DNA of 64,000 nt from Cryptomeria japonica (GCF_030272615.1 NC_081411.1:834446136-834510135); one strand, 5' to 3'; counted from the first letter of the stretch, positions 1-11,879 are shown. Numbers and translations are program-made. The notes: generated by a model not told the origin, from the sequence alone.

Positions 1-783
1 GGAAAGCGAAGTCACCTTGTGCTTTGTGTTTTGTGTCTATTATCCTTGGGCTTATCTCACACTTGGGGGCTAAATCCTTGTGATAATGTGCTCCTTTCCC
101 TTCTCAATTCTTATATGTATCACTACCTTAAAGCAATCACCCCCGATGAGGCATGTGGGATCGCTTTAACGTAGGGCGGGCATACATCCCGGTCATATCT
201 TTTCAAGATACTTGAAAATTTCTTGACAAATTTAGCTTTGCCTTGAAAATTTTTGATATCTTTCTTGCATGACTCATAGTGAGGGAACCTTACTACTGAC
301 AGTCATGGTTCTCCCTCATGATCTTCCCTTTTACTTTGTCAACCGAATTCGTGAGATATCTCAATGCCTCCTTGACGTGGTGAAAGTTTTTCAATGTTGT
401 TTCCTTGTACTTTACCGAAAGTATGAGCATACGCTTATACTCCCGCTAAAGTGGGGGCTAAATGTAGCCTCCTAAAATTGTGACACTTGCAATTTTGACT
501 GCATTTGGGTCTTCACGATGGCGACGCAACGTTGAACCTGAATGGAGACCCCGAAACCTGTTTACAACACCAAAAACTGCATTTTTCTGCACCCTGGCCT
601 GATCCCTCCTTGCACCCTGTTGTCCCGGGAGGTGGGACCATGGCGCCCAGCGCCCTGGTCCCTGGCCCTATTTTGGGCCCGGTCTCTTTTGGGCATCGGG
701 TCTTTAAGTTTGCAATTCGGGAAATAATGTTTCCTGGTCAGCCTAAGGTCGGAAAAATCAGTCTATCAACCGTAATTGACAAG

Positions 784-791
784 TATATAAA
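784..791 (+). promoter_or_regulatory. TATA box of the left E1 LTR
   Basis: TATATAAA in a GC-richer stretch, repeated at the same place in the right LTR (7374-7381). It is the likely U3 core promoter, so transcription would start about 30 bp downstream, near the purine-rich AAAAAAGAGGAAGGAAATAAG stretch. Position and conservation support it; the start site is inferred. Confidence 0.55.
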
Positions 792-852
792 CTACATTTC
801 CTCTTCCAAAAAAAGAGGAAGGAAATAAGCAAGAGAAAGAGGCGAAAGCGAT

Positions 853-916
853 ATTCAAACATTCAAACATTCAAGCATTCAATCATTCAAGCATTCCTTC
901 AAGCAATTGAGCATTC
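853..916 (+). repeat. ATTCAARC microsatellite in the E1 LTR
   Basis: About six imperfect copies of a 10-bp unit (ATTCAAACATTCAAGCATTC type), also present in the right LTR at about 7443-7506. It lies just downstream of the TATA box and so probably within the transcribed R/U5 leader. Confidence 0.7.
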
Positions 917-1239
917 TAAGTCTCCATTCAAGGCTAAGTGTTGCATTCAAGACAAGGATTCAACCATTGAAGAGGAGATCACATACAACATACTACATAC
1001 ATTACACCTTCACATGTAAGAATACAAACATTCTTACAACAAGGTATCAGTACTTGTTTACATTACAAACATTTACATTTACAGCATTCTCATTTCTTGG
1101 TTAATTCCAGAACCGGGGTTTGACCTAAAGGCAAACCCCTAATCCCTAACCCCCCAATCGTCCTCTCTTTTCTGTGTGTAGGTTATAGGTACGTGGCTGT
1201 AATTGAAGATCTGGAATCCTTGTGTAGAGACGAACAGAT

Positions 1240-1335
1240 CCACCTTTGTTTTGCAGATTTTTCGGAGGACCGTGTGCACGCGGGGTGCCATCGTCCCGTC
1301 AACTTTTGTTCAAATTTGCAGAACAACATTGTCTC
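1240..1335 (+). other. Hairpin unit 1 (in LTR)
   Basis: Contains GGACCGTGTGCAC followed by CCATCGTCCC. The outer arms GTTTTGCAGATTT and AAATTTGCAGAAC are nearly complementary. The same unit is in the right LTR (about 7830-7925), and related units are in the leader at 2046 and 2666. An RNA stem-loop is the simplest reading; function unknown. Confidence 0.5.
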
Positions 1336-2045
1336 GACATTTTACTGCTAATTCCAGGTCCGCAGCTTCATCCCATATCCCTATCTTTGTTTACAAGCGA
1401 ATCTTTCTTACTTTACATACATTCCTAGTTCAATCATTCTATCTATATTATTTACAAAATAGGGTATCCTTAATGTCTTAACCCTTGAAACTCATCTAGA
1501 ATCCAATCTTGCATTGCGTGGGATTGGATCTTGTGGGTTTCAACCCCTCTTTTGAATGTAAAGTCCGTCCTAAGTGAAAACCATCAACCCTAGTGACCTC
1601 CCTTCTCTCTCCTTGGAGTTGGGGAGGGGAGAACAACTAGGGTTCGATTTTTCTGCTTTACATTTTGGTGAACCTGATGTGAACATCCTCATTCTGATTA
1701 TTCATGGTTAGATCTGAAAATTTTGCTTCCTTAATTACATTTCCATTCTTTGATCTTTTGCAAATTTTAGAGGTTGATTGCAGAAAAACCCTAAAATTTT
1801 CTTTTTAGTAATTAAACTTGTGGAATGTTTAATTGTTAATGCTTGTTTTAGATTTACCCTTCTATTGCAAATTGTCAATTCATATTTGTGCTTTAATTCT
1901 GAAAATTAAGTGGTTAAGCATCAAAACCCTAATTTTTAAAACCTTCTTGATTCAACCTTTGACTGATAATTTCACTGATCAAAACACTTCCAAATCGGCT
2001 GTAACTTTGGATTCCGCAACAAAATCACAATATCTTTCATCCCTA

Positions 2046-2118
2046 AAAATTTGGAAAAAAGTTGCGAGGACCGTGTGCACCCCGAGCGCCATCGTCCCCG
2101 ACATTTTTTCCAAAATTT
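2046..2118 (+). other. Hairpin unit 2 (E1 leader)
   Basis: Imperfect inverted repeat with arms of about 29 nt: AAATTTGGAAAAAAGTTGCG plus GGACCGTG on the left, CATCGTCC plus CGACATTTTTTCCAAAATTT on the right, around a loop of about 14 nt that begins TGCACCCC. It is seen directly in the sequence and lies in the untranslated leader between LTR and gag. Confidence 0.6.
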
Positions 2119-2665
2119 CGGGAGCTAGATCTTACTGTATTTTTTTGCTTAAATCCAGAATTTTGGCTGATTTTATCAAGTTTAACACTTTCAAAATTAA
2201 AGTCAAAGTTGGTCTAGCGATTGCTTGGATTGAGGCTTCTAATCATTCAAAAATTGTTGAAATTAAAATTCATATCAAAATTGTGTTTCTTACAGTCCTA
2301 AATCTGAAAAGTGTGTTGGCATTCATTCGAAATTTCAGTGCTTTATTCAAATTTTTGCAGTTTGTGACTTTTGAAATTAAGTGTTTAATTGCAACAACCT
2401 TGATTTCCACTTTCAAAATTAAATTTTGCATGAAATTGAGTCAATTTTTAAAATTCAAAACTTGCATTGCTTTCAGTATTCCCTCTAAAATCATAAAATT
2501 CAAAATTTCAGTTTCCCTCTCCTTTTCAAAATTCAAAATTTGTGTTTTTCAACAATCTTGGTAGGGTTCAATTTTGAGATTGCAACTTTAATTTGGCCTA
2601 TCTACAGGTCGTAAAATCACTCAATTTTTTCAGATTAGCTTTAAAATCATCATAACTTTCATCCC

Positions 2666-2743
2666 TGAAAATTTCAAAAAAAGTTGAGAGGACCGTGTGC
2701 ACTCCGTTCGCCACGGTCCCTGACATTTTTTCTGAAATTTTGG
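2666..2743 (+). other. Hairpin unit 3 (E1 leader)
   Basis: The best stem of the three units. GGACCGTG (2690-2697) pairs perfectly with CACGGTCC (2712-2719), and the outer arms TGAAAATTTC and GAAATTTT extend the stem to about 31 nt. The loop again starts TGCAC. The surrounding ~100 nt are similar to unit 2 (ATAACTTTCATCCCTGAAAAT upstream type, GGCTGATTTTAT downstream), so the leader holds a diverged duplication. Confidence 0.65.
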
Positions 2744-2937
2744 GAGATTGTCCTGATTGCATTTAACGGCTTAAATCTAGGAGATTGGCTGATTTTATTG
2801 AAATTTGCTACCTCTAAAATTCAAAATCTTCTCTCTCTCTTTAGTGCACGAGTTTTACAACAATAAGCCCTACTTACACTACTCCCGTTAGACGAAGTCT
2901 TAGAATTAAGTCTTTCCAAGGTTTAATTACTGAGGAG

Positions 2938-5900
2938 ATGGAACCTAATTTGAATGGCCTTTTTAACGAGGACATGGGTAATTTCTCTAATCCTCTTAAT
3001 GATGAAGAAGCTCTCCATGAGGTTTCTGTAGGACAACTTTCAAAATTGGATAACCAATTTGATGATTTTCGACAATGGATGTCTCAAGAATACCCCGATA
3101 GCGAAGGTCTTTCATTAATTGAGGGTCTAAAACGTATGGTTCAAAGTGATAAGAATGGAATTGATATTTTGGGTGGTATTGCACACATTGTGGATTAGAA
3201 TGTGATGCCTATGAAGAGTTGTGCCGAAAATTTGGGTTATACACAACCTCCTACTCAAGTTAATCATTCTATTCCTTTGACAACTCCTATTGCTAGTATA
3301 CCTACTTTTACATCAAACATAATGACTACTTCAATACAAGACATTCCTCCTATGATCACTAGTCATGGGGGCAATCCTTCTTCTTCAATCAACCCTCTTC
3401 CTTCATTCAATCCAACTTCTTCATTCATTCCTTTAATGAGTGTCCCTATTTCATCTCCACAAATAAACATGACGCAAGGGGGCAATTCATTTAACCATTT
3501 CATTCCTCCTTGTAGTGTTCCTCCTTTCCAATCACCTCCTATGACTAACTATCATAGTGTCCCACCACCTTACTCTCAGTCAATACCTTCTTTCAATAAT
3601 ATAATACCTCCATCACAATCTAACACATCTAATATGAACTCTTCGATTGAAGTGAGCATTAACAATCTTGCACAAACTGTCTCTTCTTTGCAGCAACAAA
3701 TTGCCTCTATGAATCAATCTAAGTTTAGTGTGCCCACATTTCATGTTGCGAGCCCACTTTCTCTTGACATTGTTTGAGCTATCCCCCCTAAACATGTTGA
3801 AATTCCGCATTTGGAGCTTTATAATGGTAAGGGTGATCCTCTAACACATGTTAAGACCTTTCAAACAATATGTACCGATTTTTCTTATGACCAAAGGTTG
3901 CTTGCAAAATTGTTTACTAGAACATTAAGAGATAAAGCCCTACAATGGTATTGCTCGTTGCCTTCCTATTCTATTACTTCTTTCGAACAACTTGCAAATG
4001 CTTTTATTCAACAATTTCAAAACAATATAAGTCCTAAAGTTACTTTGATTGATTTAATGCATTGTAAACAAGGTGTTAAAGAAAAAGTGACTGATTTCAT
4101 TGGTAGATATAAGCATTTGTATGCTCAAATTTCTTTTCTAGTACCTGACAATGATATTCAAAGAATATTTATTTCTAATTTACAAAAAGATATTAGAGAA
4201 AAACTTATGTTTTCTGAGTTTACTTCTTTCCAACAGTTGTGCGCAACTCTTCACAATTATCAACTGACTGTGAGTCAAACGGAACAAGCAAATCCTATGG
4301 CTCCGAGTGATAAGGGTGATAGTAGTCAACAACCATTTGGGAAGTTTAAACCAAACAGAGAGTCCATTAAATTCAATGAAAACATCATCAACAACAATGT
4401 GAATGTAGCATCAGGTGTGCCTCCTATTTCTAAGTTTTTCAAGAAAGAAAGAAAGTTTACTCCTTTGAATGAATCATTGCATAGTATTATTAATAAGTTA
4501 TTGGAACAAAATGTGCTTACTCTTCCTCCTATAAAGCAAATAGATCCTGCAAAGATTAATTCACCCTATTTTGATAACAAATCTTTTTGTCAATTTCATC
4601 GTCATCCTGGGCATGATACTGAAAAATGTTTTGCTTTAAAGGGTAAAATTCAAGATTTGATTGATAATAATACTATTTCTGTTTCTGGAGTGAATGATAA
4701 AGGCAACACATCTGTAGCTCCTCCTAACCAAAATCTTAAGATTTTTACTGATCCATTGCCTTCTCATACCTCTAATGCGATTGATACTAATGATTCCTCT
4801 GTCTCACCTGATGATCTTGTGTCTATGACTCCGAATGTGATTAACTTTGTGGAACAACAAAAAATCCCTAAAGAACCTTCCATCACCTTTGATTCCAGTG
4901 AAACTATCAGGGCACTTGATGGTCCTTTATATATAGTTGCAAAAGTGAAGAATACACCTTGCCGTGGAGTGCTTATTGATCCTTCTTGTATGGTTAATAT
5001 CATTACTGAAGAATTTCTTTTTACTTTGCAATTGAATCAAGTGATCTATGACGAAACAAATGTGATTGTGAAATTAGTTGATGCATTTTCTTCTCCTGCA
5101 ATTGGTTCTATTACATTACCTATTGAGGTCCATAACAAATCCCTTGATGTGAGCTTTGCTATTATTCCATCATCCAAACAATTTCGTGTGAAGCTAGGCT
5201 ATCCTTGGTTATCTTCCATGAAAGCTATTGCTTCTCCTACTCACAAGTGTTTGAAATTTCCCCATAATGGTGAAGTTGTTACTGTCAATCATAGTCTCTT
5301 TAAACTAGCTGAAAGAACTTCTAGCGTTCCTATTGATTATTTTTGGCCTAAACAATTCCAATCTCTTCCACCACGAATTGATCATCTTTTCAAATCTTAT
5401 CAAAAGTGGAAAAAAGATATGATCCTATCTCTAAGTGAACCTATAACACCCAAAATTTATATTCCTATCGTTCTTGAGAAGGAAGTTCTTCCTTTGAAAG
5501 ATAAAACTAATGTCTTTCCTCAAGAAGATTCCCAACCCATCCCTATGAATGTGACTATGCCTATGACTAATAAACTTCCTAAAAGTAGACCTATACCTCC
5601 TCGTCATGAGGGGCTTGGTCTTCTTCCTAAACCAAATATTCCTCCTTTATATGGAGGAGTTCCTCCTCCTTCCTCTTATGGAGAGAAGAGACCTTCCTCT
5701 TCTCCTATTGTTCAACCTAAGAGACCACAACGCAAACACCCAAGTGAAAAGGATGAGAACATTCCTCCTCCTCAATCTTCTCAACTTCCAACTAAGACTA
5801 GACAGAATCGTTCTGCACGTGAACGGTGATGAAAGCGTCATCTTAGAGCTCAGGCAGCTGCTTTTCAAACTTTGCAATCCCGAAAAACACCTTCAGCTAG

Positions 5901-6297
5901 TATTATTCCATTTTCTCCTCAGCCGAAGATTGAGCCAAAATCTCCTAAACATAAGATGCATGATGGTCTTGATCCTGTGCGAGTTAAAGATCCTATTTTT
6001 ATAAATCTTGATGATGATATAGATGAAAATGTTATTCATGATGAAAATGCTACTTCTGTTCATTCTGATAGTGAATATGAATATGTTGATGTTGATAACC
6101 ATTTATCTAACGAATTTTCTAAAGCACTTATCCTAGCTCCTAGACAAGAACAACGTGGCTTGGAACATGAACATAGCCCTTGTTTGGATCTTGTGATAGC
6201 TCCATCTGCTGTGTTGGATGTTCCTCCTCTAGCGTGTTTCCTACCTTCCCAATATATTGATCAGCAAGATCGGGGGGTAGATGACGTGCTAGACTAG
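2938..6297 (+). pseudogene. Gag-protease polyprotein of E1 (Gypsy-type), no RT or integrase
   Basis: One reading frame runs from ATG 2938 to TAG at 6295-6297, broken by TAG 3196, TGA 3775 and a TGA-TGA pair at 5827-5832, all explicable as CAG to TAG or CGA to TGA changes. In order: a Pro/Ser-rich region (3200-3700); a retrotransposon gag domain (from 3811: DPLTHVKTF, DKALQWYCSLP, FIQQF); a Cys/His knuckle-like FCQFHRHPGHDTEKCFALK near 4585-4640; and a retropepsin-like segment (VLIDPSCMVNIITEEF near 4963-5015, then LGYPWLSSMKAI) in which the usual D-S/T-G is D-P-S. A charged tail follows. After it comes only about 270 bp before the right LTR, so polymerase and integrase are missing and the element is non-autonomous. 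It resembles gag-pro proteins of plant Gypsy elements; the lineage is not certain. The true start may be upstream: an in-frame ATA near 2863 precedes a basic leader typical of such gags. Confidence 0.85.
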
Positions 6298-6559
6298 TTT
6301 CATTAGCATAGCAGACTCTCTCCTCCTCTCTTGATCTCTCTTGTTACTTCTTCTATGTGTTATTCTCATTCTTCTATTTGTTGTCCTTAGTGTTGCCTAC
6401 TTGAGGATGATGCAAAGCATTGAGATATCTTTTGGTCTCTCTCATGTTGACTCAAAAGACACATGTGTTCCCTTCTTCTAGGTGACCTTCCTTGATTGGG
6501 GAATGAAGAACAATTATGCATACATACATATGATATACATGAATTATCATACAGCATAC
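6298..6559 (+). other. E1 3' untranslated region with possible polypurine tract
   Basis: No ORF. A purine-rich GGGGAATGAAGAAC lies at about 6499-6512 and may be the polypurine tract. If so, the right LTR begins up to ~50 bp before the repeat visible from 6569. Confidence 0.4.
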
Positions 6560-8308
6560 TGACCCCAAGGAAAGCGAAGTCACCTTGTGCTTTGTGTTTT
6601 GTGTCTATTATCCTTGGGCTTATCTCACACTTGGGGGCTAAATCCTTGTGATAATGTGCTCCTTTCCCTTCTCATTTCTTATATGTATCACTACCTTAAA
6701 GAAATCACCCCCGATGAGGCGTGTGGGATTGCTTTAACGTAGGGGGGGCATACATCCCGTTCATATCTTTTCAAGATACTTGAAAATTTCTTGACAAATT
6801 TAGCTTTGCCTTGAAAATTTTTGATATCTTTCTTCCATGACTCATAGTGAGGGAACCTTACTACTGACAGTCATGGTTCTCCCTCGTGATCTTCCCTTTT
6901 ACTTTGTCAACCGAATTCGTAAGATCCTTAGTCCACTGGGGGCTTGGTGTATCTTGCCTCCTTGATGTGGTGAAAGTTTTTCAATGTTATTTCCTTGTAC
7001 TTTACCAAAAGTATGAGCGTATGCTTATACTCCTGCTAAAGTGGGTGCTAAATTTAGCGTCCTAAAATTGCGACACTTGCAATTTCGACTGCATTTGGGT
7101 CTTCACGATGGCGGCGCAACGTTGAACCTAAATGGAGACCCCGAAACCTGTTTACAACACCAAAAACTGCATTTTTCTGCACCCTGGCCTGATCCCTCCT
7201 TGCACCCTATTATCCTGGGAGGTGGGACCATGGCACCCAGTGCCTTGGTCCCTGGCCCTATTTTGGGCCCGGTCTCTTTTGGGCATCGGGTCTTTAAGTT
7301 TGCAATTTGGGAAATAATGTTTCCTGGTCAGCCTAAGGTCGGAAAAATCAGTCTATCAACCCTAATTGACAAGTATATAAACTACATTTCCTCTTCCAAA
7401 AAAGGAGGAAGGAAATAAGAAAGAGAAAGAGGCGAAAGCGATATTCAAACATTCAAACATTCAAGCATTCAAGCATTCAAGCATTCCTTCAAGCAATTGA
7501 GCATTCTAAGTCTCCATTCAAGGCTAAGTGTTGCATTCAAGACAAGGATTCAACCATTGAAGAGGAGATCACATACAACATACTACATACATTACACCTT
7601 CACATGTAAGAATACAAACATTCTTACAACAAGGTATCAGTACTTGTTTACATTACAAACATTTACATTTACAGCATTCTCATTTCTTGGTTAATTCCAA
7701 AACTGGGGTTTGACCTAAAGGCAAACCCCTAATCCCTAACCCCCTAATCGTCCTCTCTTTTCTGTGTGTAGGTTGCAGGTACATGGCTGTAATTGAAGAT
7801 CTGGAATCCTTGTGCAGAGACGAACAGACCCACCTTTGTTTTGCGGATTTTTCGGAGGACCGTGTGCACGCCGGGCGCTATCGTCCCGTCAACTTTCGCT
7901 CAAATTTGCAGAACAGCGTTGTCTTGACATTTTACTACTAATTCCAGGTCCACAGCTTCATCCCATATCCCTATCTCTATTTACAAGCGAATCTTTCTTA
8001 CTTTACATACATTCCTAGTTCAATCATTCTATCTATATTCTTTACAAAAGAGGGTATCCTTGATGTCTTAACCCTTGAAACTCATCTAGAATCCAATCTT
8101 GCATTGCGTGGGATTGGATCTTGTGGGTTTCAACCCCTCTTTTGAATGTAAAGTCCCTCCTAAGTAAAAACCATCAACCCTAGTGACCTCCCTTCTCTCT
8201 CCTTGGAGTTGGGGAGGGGAGAACAACTAGGGTTCGATTTTTCCGCTTTACATTTTGGTGAACCTGACGTGAGCATCCTCATTCTGATTATTCATGGTTA
8301 GATCTGAA
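6560..8308 (+). repeat. Right LTR of E1
   Basis: Direct repeat of 1-1718 with scattered substitutions and small indels (about 22 bp extra near 6925-6950). TG at 6560-6561 starts TGACCCCAAGG, a plausible 5' end. After CTTTACA (8252) the copy still carries the TTTTGGTGAACCTGACG block and runs on to GATCTGAA at 8308, where unrelated Copia debris begins. Since PBS-like sequence should not follow a 3' LTR, either the LTR is longer than the CA end suggests or this is the start of a second, truncated element copy. Confidence 0.8.
7374..7381 (+). promoter_or_regulatory. TATA box of the right E1 LTR
   Basis: TATATAAA at the position equivalent to 784-791 in the left LTR. Confidence 0.5.
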
Positions 8309-8559
8309 TCTCATCCTTATTTCTTAGCTGACTCATCATAGAGTATAACTGGTTGCATTGCACAAGTTAGATTGCCAAACCGGAAACCCTAGAGCTGAGA
8401 CTACCAACTAGTATTCACACTTAGTGAAACCCTTACACCAGTTCACTACATCTCTTCATATCGGTTCTCCAACTTGAACTTCAATAACAACTTCTTCCAA
8501 TCTTCATACTGGTTCACTTGTACTTTATTGACATCAATGACAACATACATTATCATCAT

Positions 8560-9339
8560 AATCATCATACTGGTTCATCATATGCCAACATATCCATGAA
8601 TGTTGCAACTCTTCTTGTTTGCATCAACCAAATTATAACTTTGATTCACAACATAATTTCTACAAAGACTTTCTTTATGTCCAAAAATCTTGCAACTATA
8701 ACACTGAGTACTTCTACAGTTTACTGCCTTGTGTCCAAATTTATTTCATTTAAAAGAATAGCCACTAAAAGATGGGTATCTAAGTTGCACATTAGGTTGT
8801 TGAACCAGTGGTCTTCTTGCATTAGATTTTTTATTCTGAGATTTCCTCTCATCTTCTGACTTCTTCTCCACTTCATCTTTGATTTCTTTGTTTTATTCTC
8901 TATTATTATGATCTAAGCACATACCGGGTTATAAACCAAGTCTGGTTTTGTCCGAATTAACTTGCTCCATGGTGATCAAATCTTCTAGGAGCTTACTACT
9001 ATCAAGGATCTTGGTTTCTACCTTTAGATTCTTCACCTCTTGTTCAAGCTTTTAACATTCTCCAGACTTCTGCTTTATTTTTTCTTTCAGGATTTGCTAT
9101 GTCTTGTCTTTTTCTTCAATTGATATTCTCATTTTCTTGTTTCAACTCATTGTTAACTGAGCCTTATGCCTTAATTTGAACTTCCGGATTTTCTCTCTCA
9201 ACTTTTGCACACATTCATTTGCTATCTTCACATTCTCTTTCAATTCTTCATTTTTTTATTGAATGCTTTCCAAATATTCAAGAGTCATCTTCAAATCTTC
9301 ATCAATCTGAAATTCTTCAGTCATGCATATAGGTGCCAT
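8560..9339 (-). pseudogene. Degraded Copia-type gag with zinc knuckle
   Basis: On the minus strand an ATG at 9339-9337 opens MAPICMTEEFQIDEDLKMTL, followed by a Glu/Lys-rich coiled-coil-like stretch (EELKENVKIANECVQKLREK). Further on, at 8703-8662, is a clear C-x2-C-x4-H-x4-C knuckle (CYSCKIFGHKESLC). A second, decayed knuckle lies just before it (FGHKAVNC, with one Cys position a Tyr and one a TGA). Stops and frameshifts interrupt it throughout. Coiled-coil plus paired zinc knuckles fits a Copia gag; a PBS-like site and LTR-like sequence upstream (minus sense) agree. No pol follows, because the E1 element begins at 8308. Confidence 0.6.
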
Positions 9340-9390
9340 GATTAGACCAATGTGGATCTTCCTCAAGCGGTTAAGCTTTCCAAGCAAGGG

Positions 9391-9410
9391 ACCAAAGCTC
9401 TAATACAAAT
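9391..9410 (-). other. PBS-like site (initiator Met tRNA type), decayed
   Basis: Minus strand reads TTTGTATTAGAGCTTTGGT, a decayed form of the TGGTATCAGAGC primer binding site typical of plant Copia elements. It lies between LTR-like sequence and the gag ATG at 9339. Compare the intact site at 54952. Confidence 0.5.
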
Positions 9411-10530
9411 TCTTGATCAAGTTGAAAGCACCAGAATACTAAGAGGGGGGTGAATCAGTATTCCCACATATTTTTAAAAAATTCTTCTCAACTAAGACCC
9501 TCCATAGAAAATATCAAATAAATTTGACTGATCTAAAATAGTTAATGTAGATTAAACATGAAGAACACAAGCACAAGATAAACACTAGATTTTATACATG
9601 GAAAACTCAAATGGGAAAAACCATGAAGAGTATTAACTCTTAGGAGAATATAACTACTTATATTTGTGTTTACAAAAGGGGTGGCTCACTATCAAGTGGC
9701 TTACTACTAGATTACAAAAACAACTCACTATCGGACTACTCACTACATATATACAAAGAAATGGCTAACTATCGGAATGCTCACTAAAACTGAAAAGGTT
9801 GAACTAAAAAAGATTGCATCTCCAAATGCATGGGATCGGTTCTTAAAGTTAAGCTCAAATTCAAACTCTGTGGTAGATCTGGTTAGAGATCTCTGTAAAA
9901 CTGTCCTATAGTAGGTCTGGTAAAGGACTACTACACCACTACAACACTATTTTCCTTTTTTGTCTGCAACTCACACTTGTCACACTGCTATCTTCGCTGC
10001 TAACTCTCTTTCGCACACCACACATACCTTCATACACTTATCCTTGTCCATCATTATACTACATATGTATATGTATATGTATATGTACAGGGGGACACAA
10101 ACACAAAATAGTGTGTCATCTATCCTCAATGCATTATCAATATGCTCATGTTAGCCTCCACAAGACTTCTATACACTTCCTTTACAAACTCCAATTGCCA
10201 ATGCATATATCAGGTTTACTGAAATGGGGCAGGGTCATCCAGACCCAAGAGTACCAACCCATTATTAGAAGATCAATCTCAATATCTTCAAAATGTAGAC
10301 TCCGCACATACCAGGAAGACCGCAATACAAAGCTTGAAGAGATACTACTGATATTGACTAAGGCAACTAATACAAAGACACATAACTGATACCAAGATCA
10401 ATGAGAATGCAAAGTGCACTCAAAAATATGGAACAAGAATCATCTAGAGATGTCCACAACACATATATAAGCAACATTTAAACATAATAAGAAACTACAC
10501 ATATTGACTGCATACACCATTACATACAAC
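9411..10530 (-). repeat. Copia-type LTR remnant 1
   Basis: The minus-strand 3' end lies next to the PBS-like site. It holds the block CATGGAAAACTCAAATGGG (near 9597) and a poly-G boundary word AAGAGGGGGGTGAATCA (about 9440). Both recur in remnant 2 (10560, 10720), and the first recurs in the LTR at 61130. No coding potential; a small TATATG repeat lies at 10065-10090. Confidence 0.45.
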
Positions 10531-11190
10531 ATCCATGATGGACTTGAAAAGCACTAAGAGCGAGGGTGGGGGGGGTGAATCAATGACACAAAAAATAAAA
10601 CTACTTCAAACACTAACCGGTAGATGAACTTAACAAAGCTTTTAAACACAATGCATGCAATCCAAAATGATATAACAACATCCACAAAAAGTAAAGCATC
10701 CACCATAACACAAGTGTTTGTACGTGGAAAACCCAAATAGGTAAAAAATGTGGTGAGATGGAACTCACAAGTTAATTATCTGCAGTAATAGATAACTGAC
10801 TGGTTAAGGTCTACAAAGTGCTCTATTAGGAGCGAATCTTGTTAGAGATCCCAAATCTTGATTAGAAGCTTATACCCTGTTAAAGGTAGTACCATGTTAG
10901 GAGTAACCTCGGTGGAGGATTTCTGAATCCAAACTAATGGATCACCCTATTAAAGGATTTATACATTGAAGCTTGTTAGAGCTTACCCAGTTAGGGGATT
11001 TGATTCTTCTGTAATTGTTAGAAAACAACAAGAATGATTTGATATGTTCTGAGTAGCATAATACTTGTTTGATCAGATCCTTGTAAGCATATTCAACACT
11101 GCTCTTCTGCATACTCTGCAGCTTAACTCTTTTTTCCTCTAGCACATAACATAACACTTTCACTATATGGGTATGTGCGGGATCATGGTG
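10531..11190 (-). repeat. Copia-type LTR remnant 2 with GTTAGAGG-like periodicity
   Basis: Starts with AAAAGCACTAAGAGCGAGG and the G-run GGTGGGGGGGGTGAATCA at about 10543-10580, then GTACGTGGAAAACCCAAATAGG (near 10720). From 10800 to 11030 a loose repeat of about 18-25 bp with core GTTARAGGAT recurs roughly nine times. It looks like a second, related LTR piece placed head-to-tail with remnant 1. Confidence 0.4.
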
Positions 11191-11879
11191 TGCCAAAATA
11201 GGCCCTTAAGTGGCAATGAAATTTCAGAAAATCAGAGTTATGCAACTTGACATGAAAATTTGAATAAGTTGTGAACATTATTTTTAAAACATGTAAGAAG
11301 AGAATATATAGAAAATTGAATGTAGTTTCTAAGCTACTAGTTGTTTTTTGGGAAAAAAAATCCTATTTGATGAAAATTTCAAATTTCAATGCAGTGGTAC
11401 TAAAATTTCAGGAAAAAAATAAGAAGTAGATGTATGTCTAACCACCCTAATAACAATCAAATCTTAATATTTTTTTATAATATTTATAATATAAATATTA
11501 GACTCATGCCCGGATGTGACACATTTTTTTTTTAATTTTTTATAAATTAAATAATTATTTATGAATTTTTTACTACAGCTTTTCAGAAATTCAGAAACTC
11601 CTACATCTGACCACCTTGGTCAAAACCTTATGAATTTTTATTTTTTTTAATTTTTCCCTATAGTAGACAAAGCATAGGATGTGAAGCATGTTTCGGTTTC
11701 AAAAAATGTTATACCGTTTGAACGTTATAAGTGTTTTTCAATTAGTATATCAATCAGGACTATTGTCAGAATTCAATTAGAAAATAAATAATAATTATTT
11801 ATTATAATTGAAATAAGACAAGCCTTATATTGTTGGAAAGTTGGGAACGTCCTTTAAAAACCCTTTTCGTTTTATTAAT
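11191..11879. other. AT-rich stretch with no recognised gene
   Basis: Long A/T runs, no ORF of note. It could be flanking DNA or part of the left end of the composite transposon; GCCAAAATAGGCCCTTAAGTG near 11190 weakly resembles the reverse complement of the right-end GCCACTTTTTGGCC. Confidence 0.3.

Larger units (their letters stand above)
1..1718 (+). repeat. Left LTR (edge-truncated) of gag-only Gypsy-type element E1
   Basis: The first ~1.7 kb recurs, nearly identical and in the same orientation, at 6569-8308, the pattern of two LTRs around an internal region. The window starts inside the LTR, so its true 5' end is not visible. The copies part after the shared word GATCTGAA (1718 and 8308). 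A CTTTACA at 1656-1662, followed by TTTTGGTGAACCTGATG, looks like a classic LTR end plus a primer binding site beginning TGG; I cannot name the tRNA. The shared sequence continues 56 bp past that point, so the exact LTR 3' end is uncertain. The LTR carries a TATA box, a 10-bp microsatellite and one hairpin unit. Confidence 0.85.

Noticed and set aside
505-828. LTR ORF of about 107 codons, also at 7041-7418
   Set aside because: Covers the U3 and TATA box, so it would mostly lie upstream of the transcript start. Pro-rich translation without domain.
1833-2564. 243-codon ORF in the E1 leader
   Set aside because: Low-complexity Ile/Lys/Phe/Leu translation of TTCAAAATT-rich DNA spanning a hairpin unit; no domain, and gag has its own start downstream.
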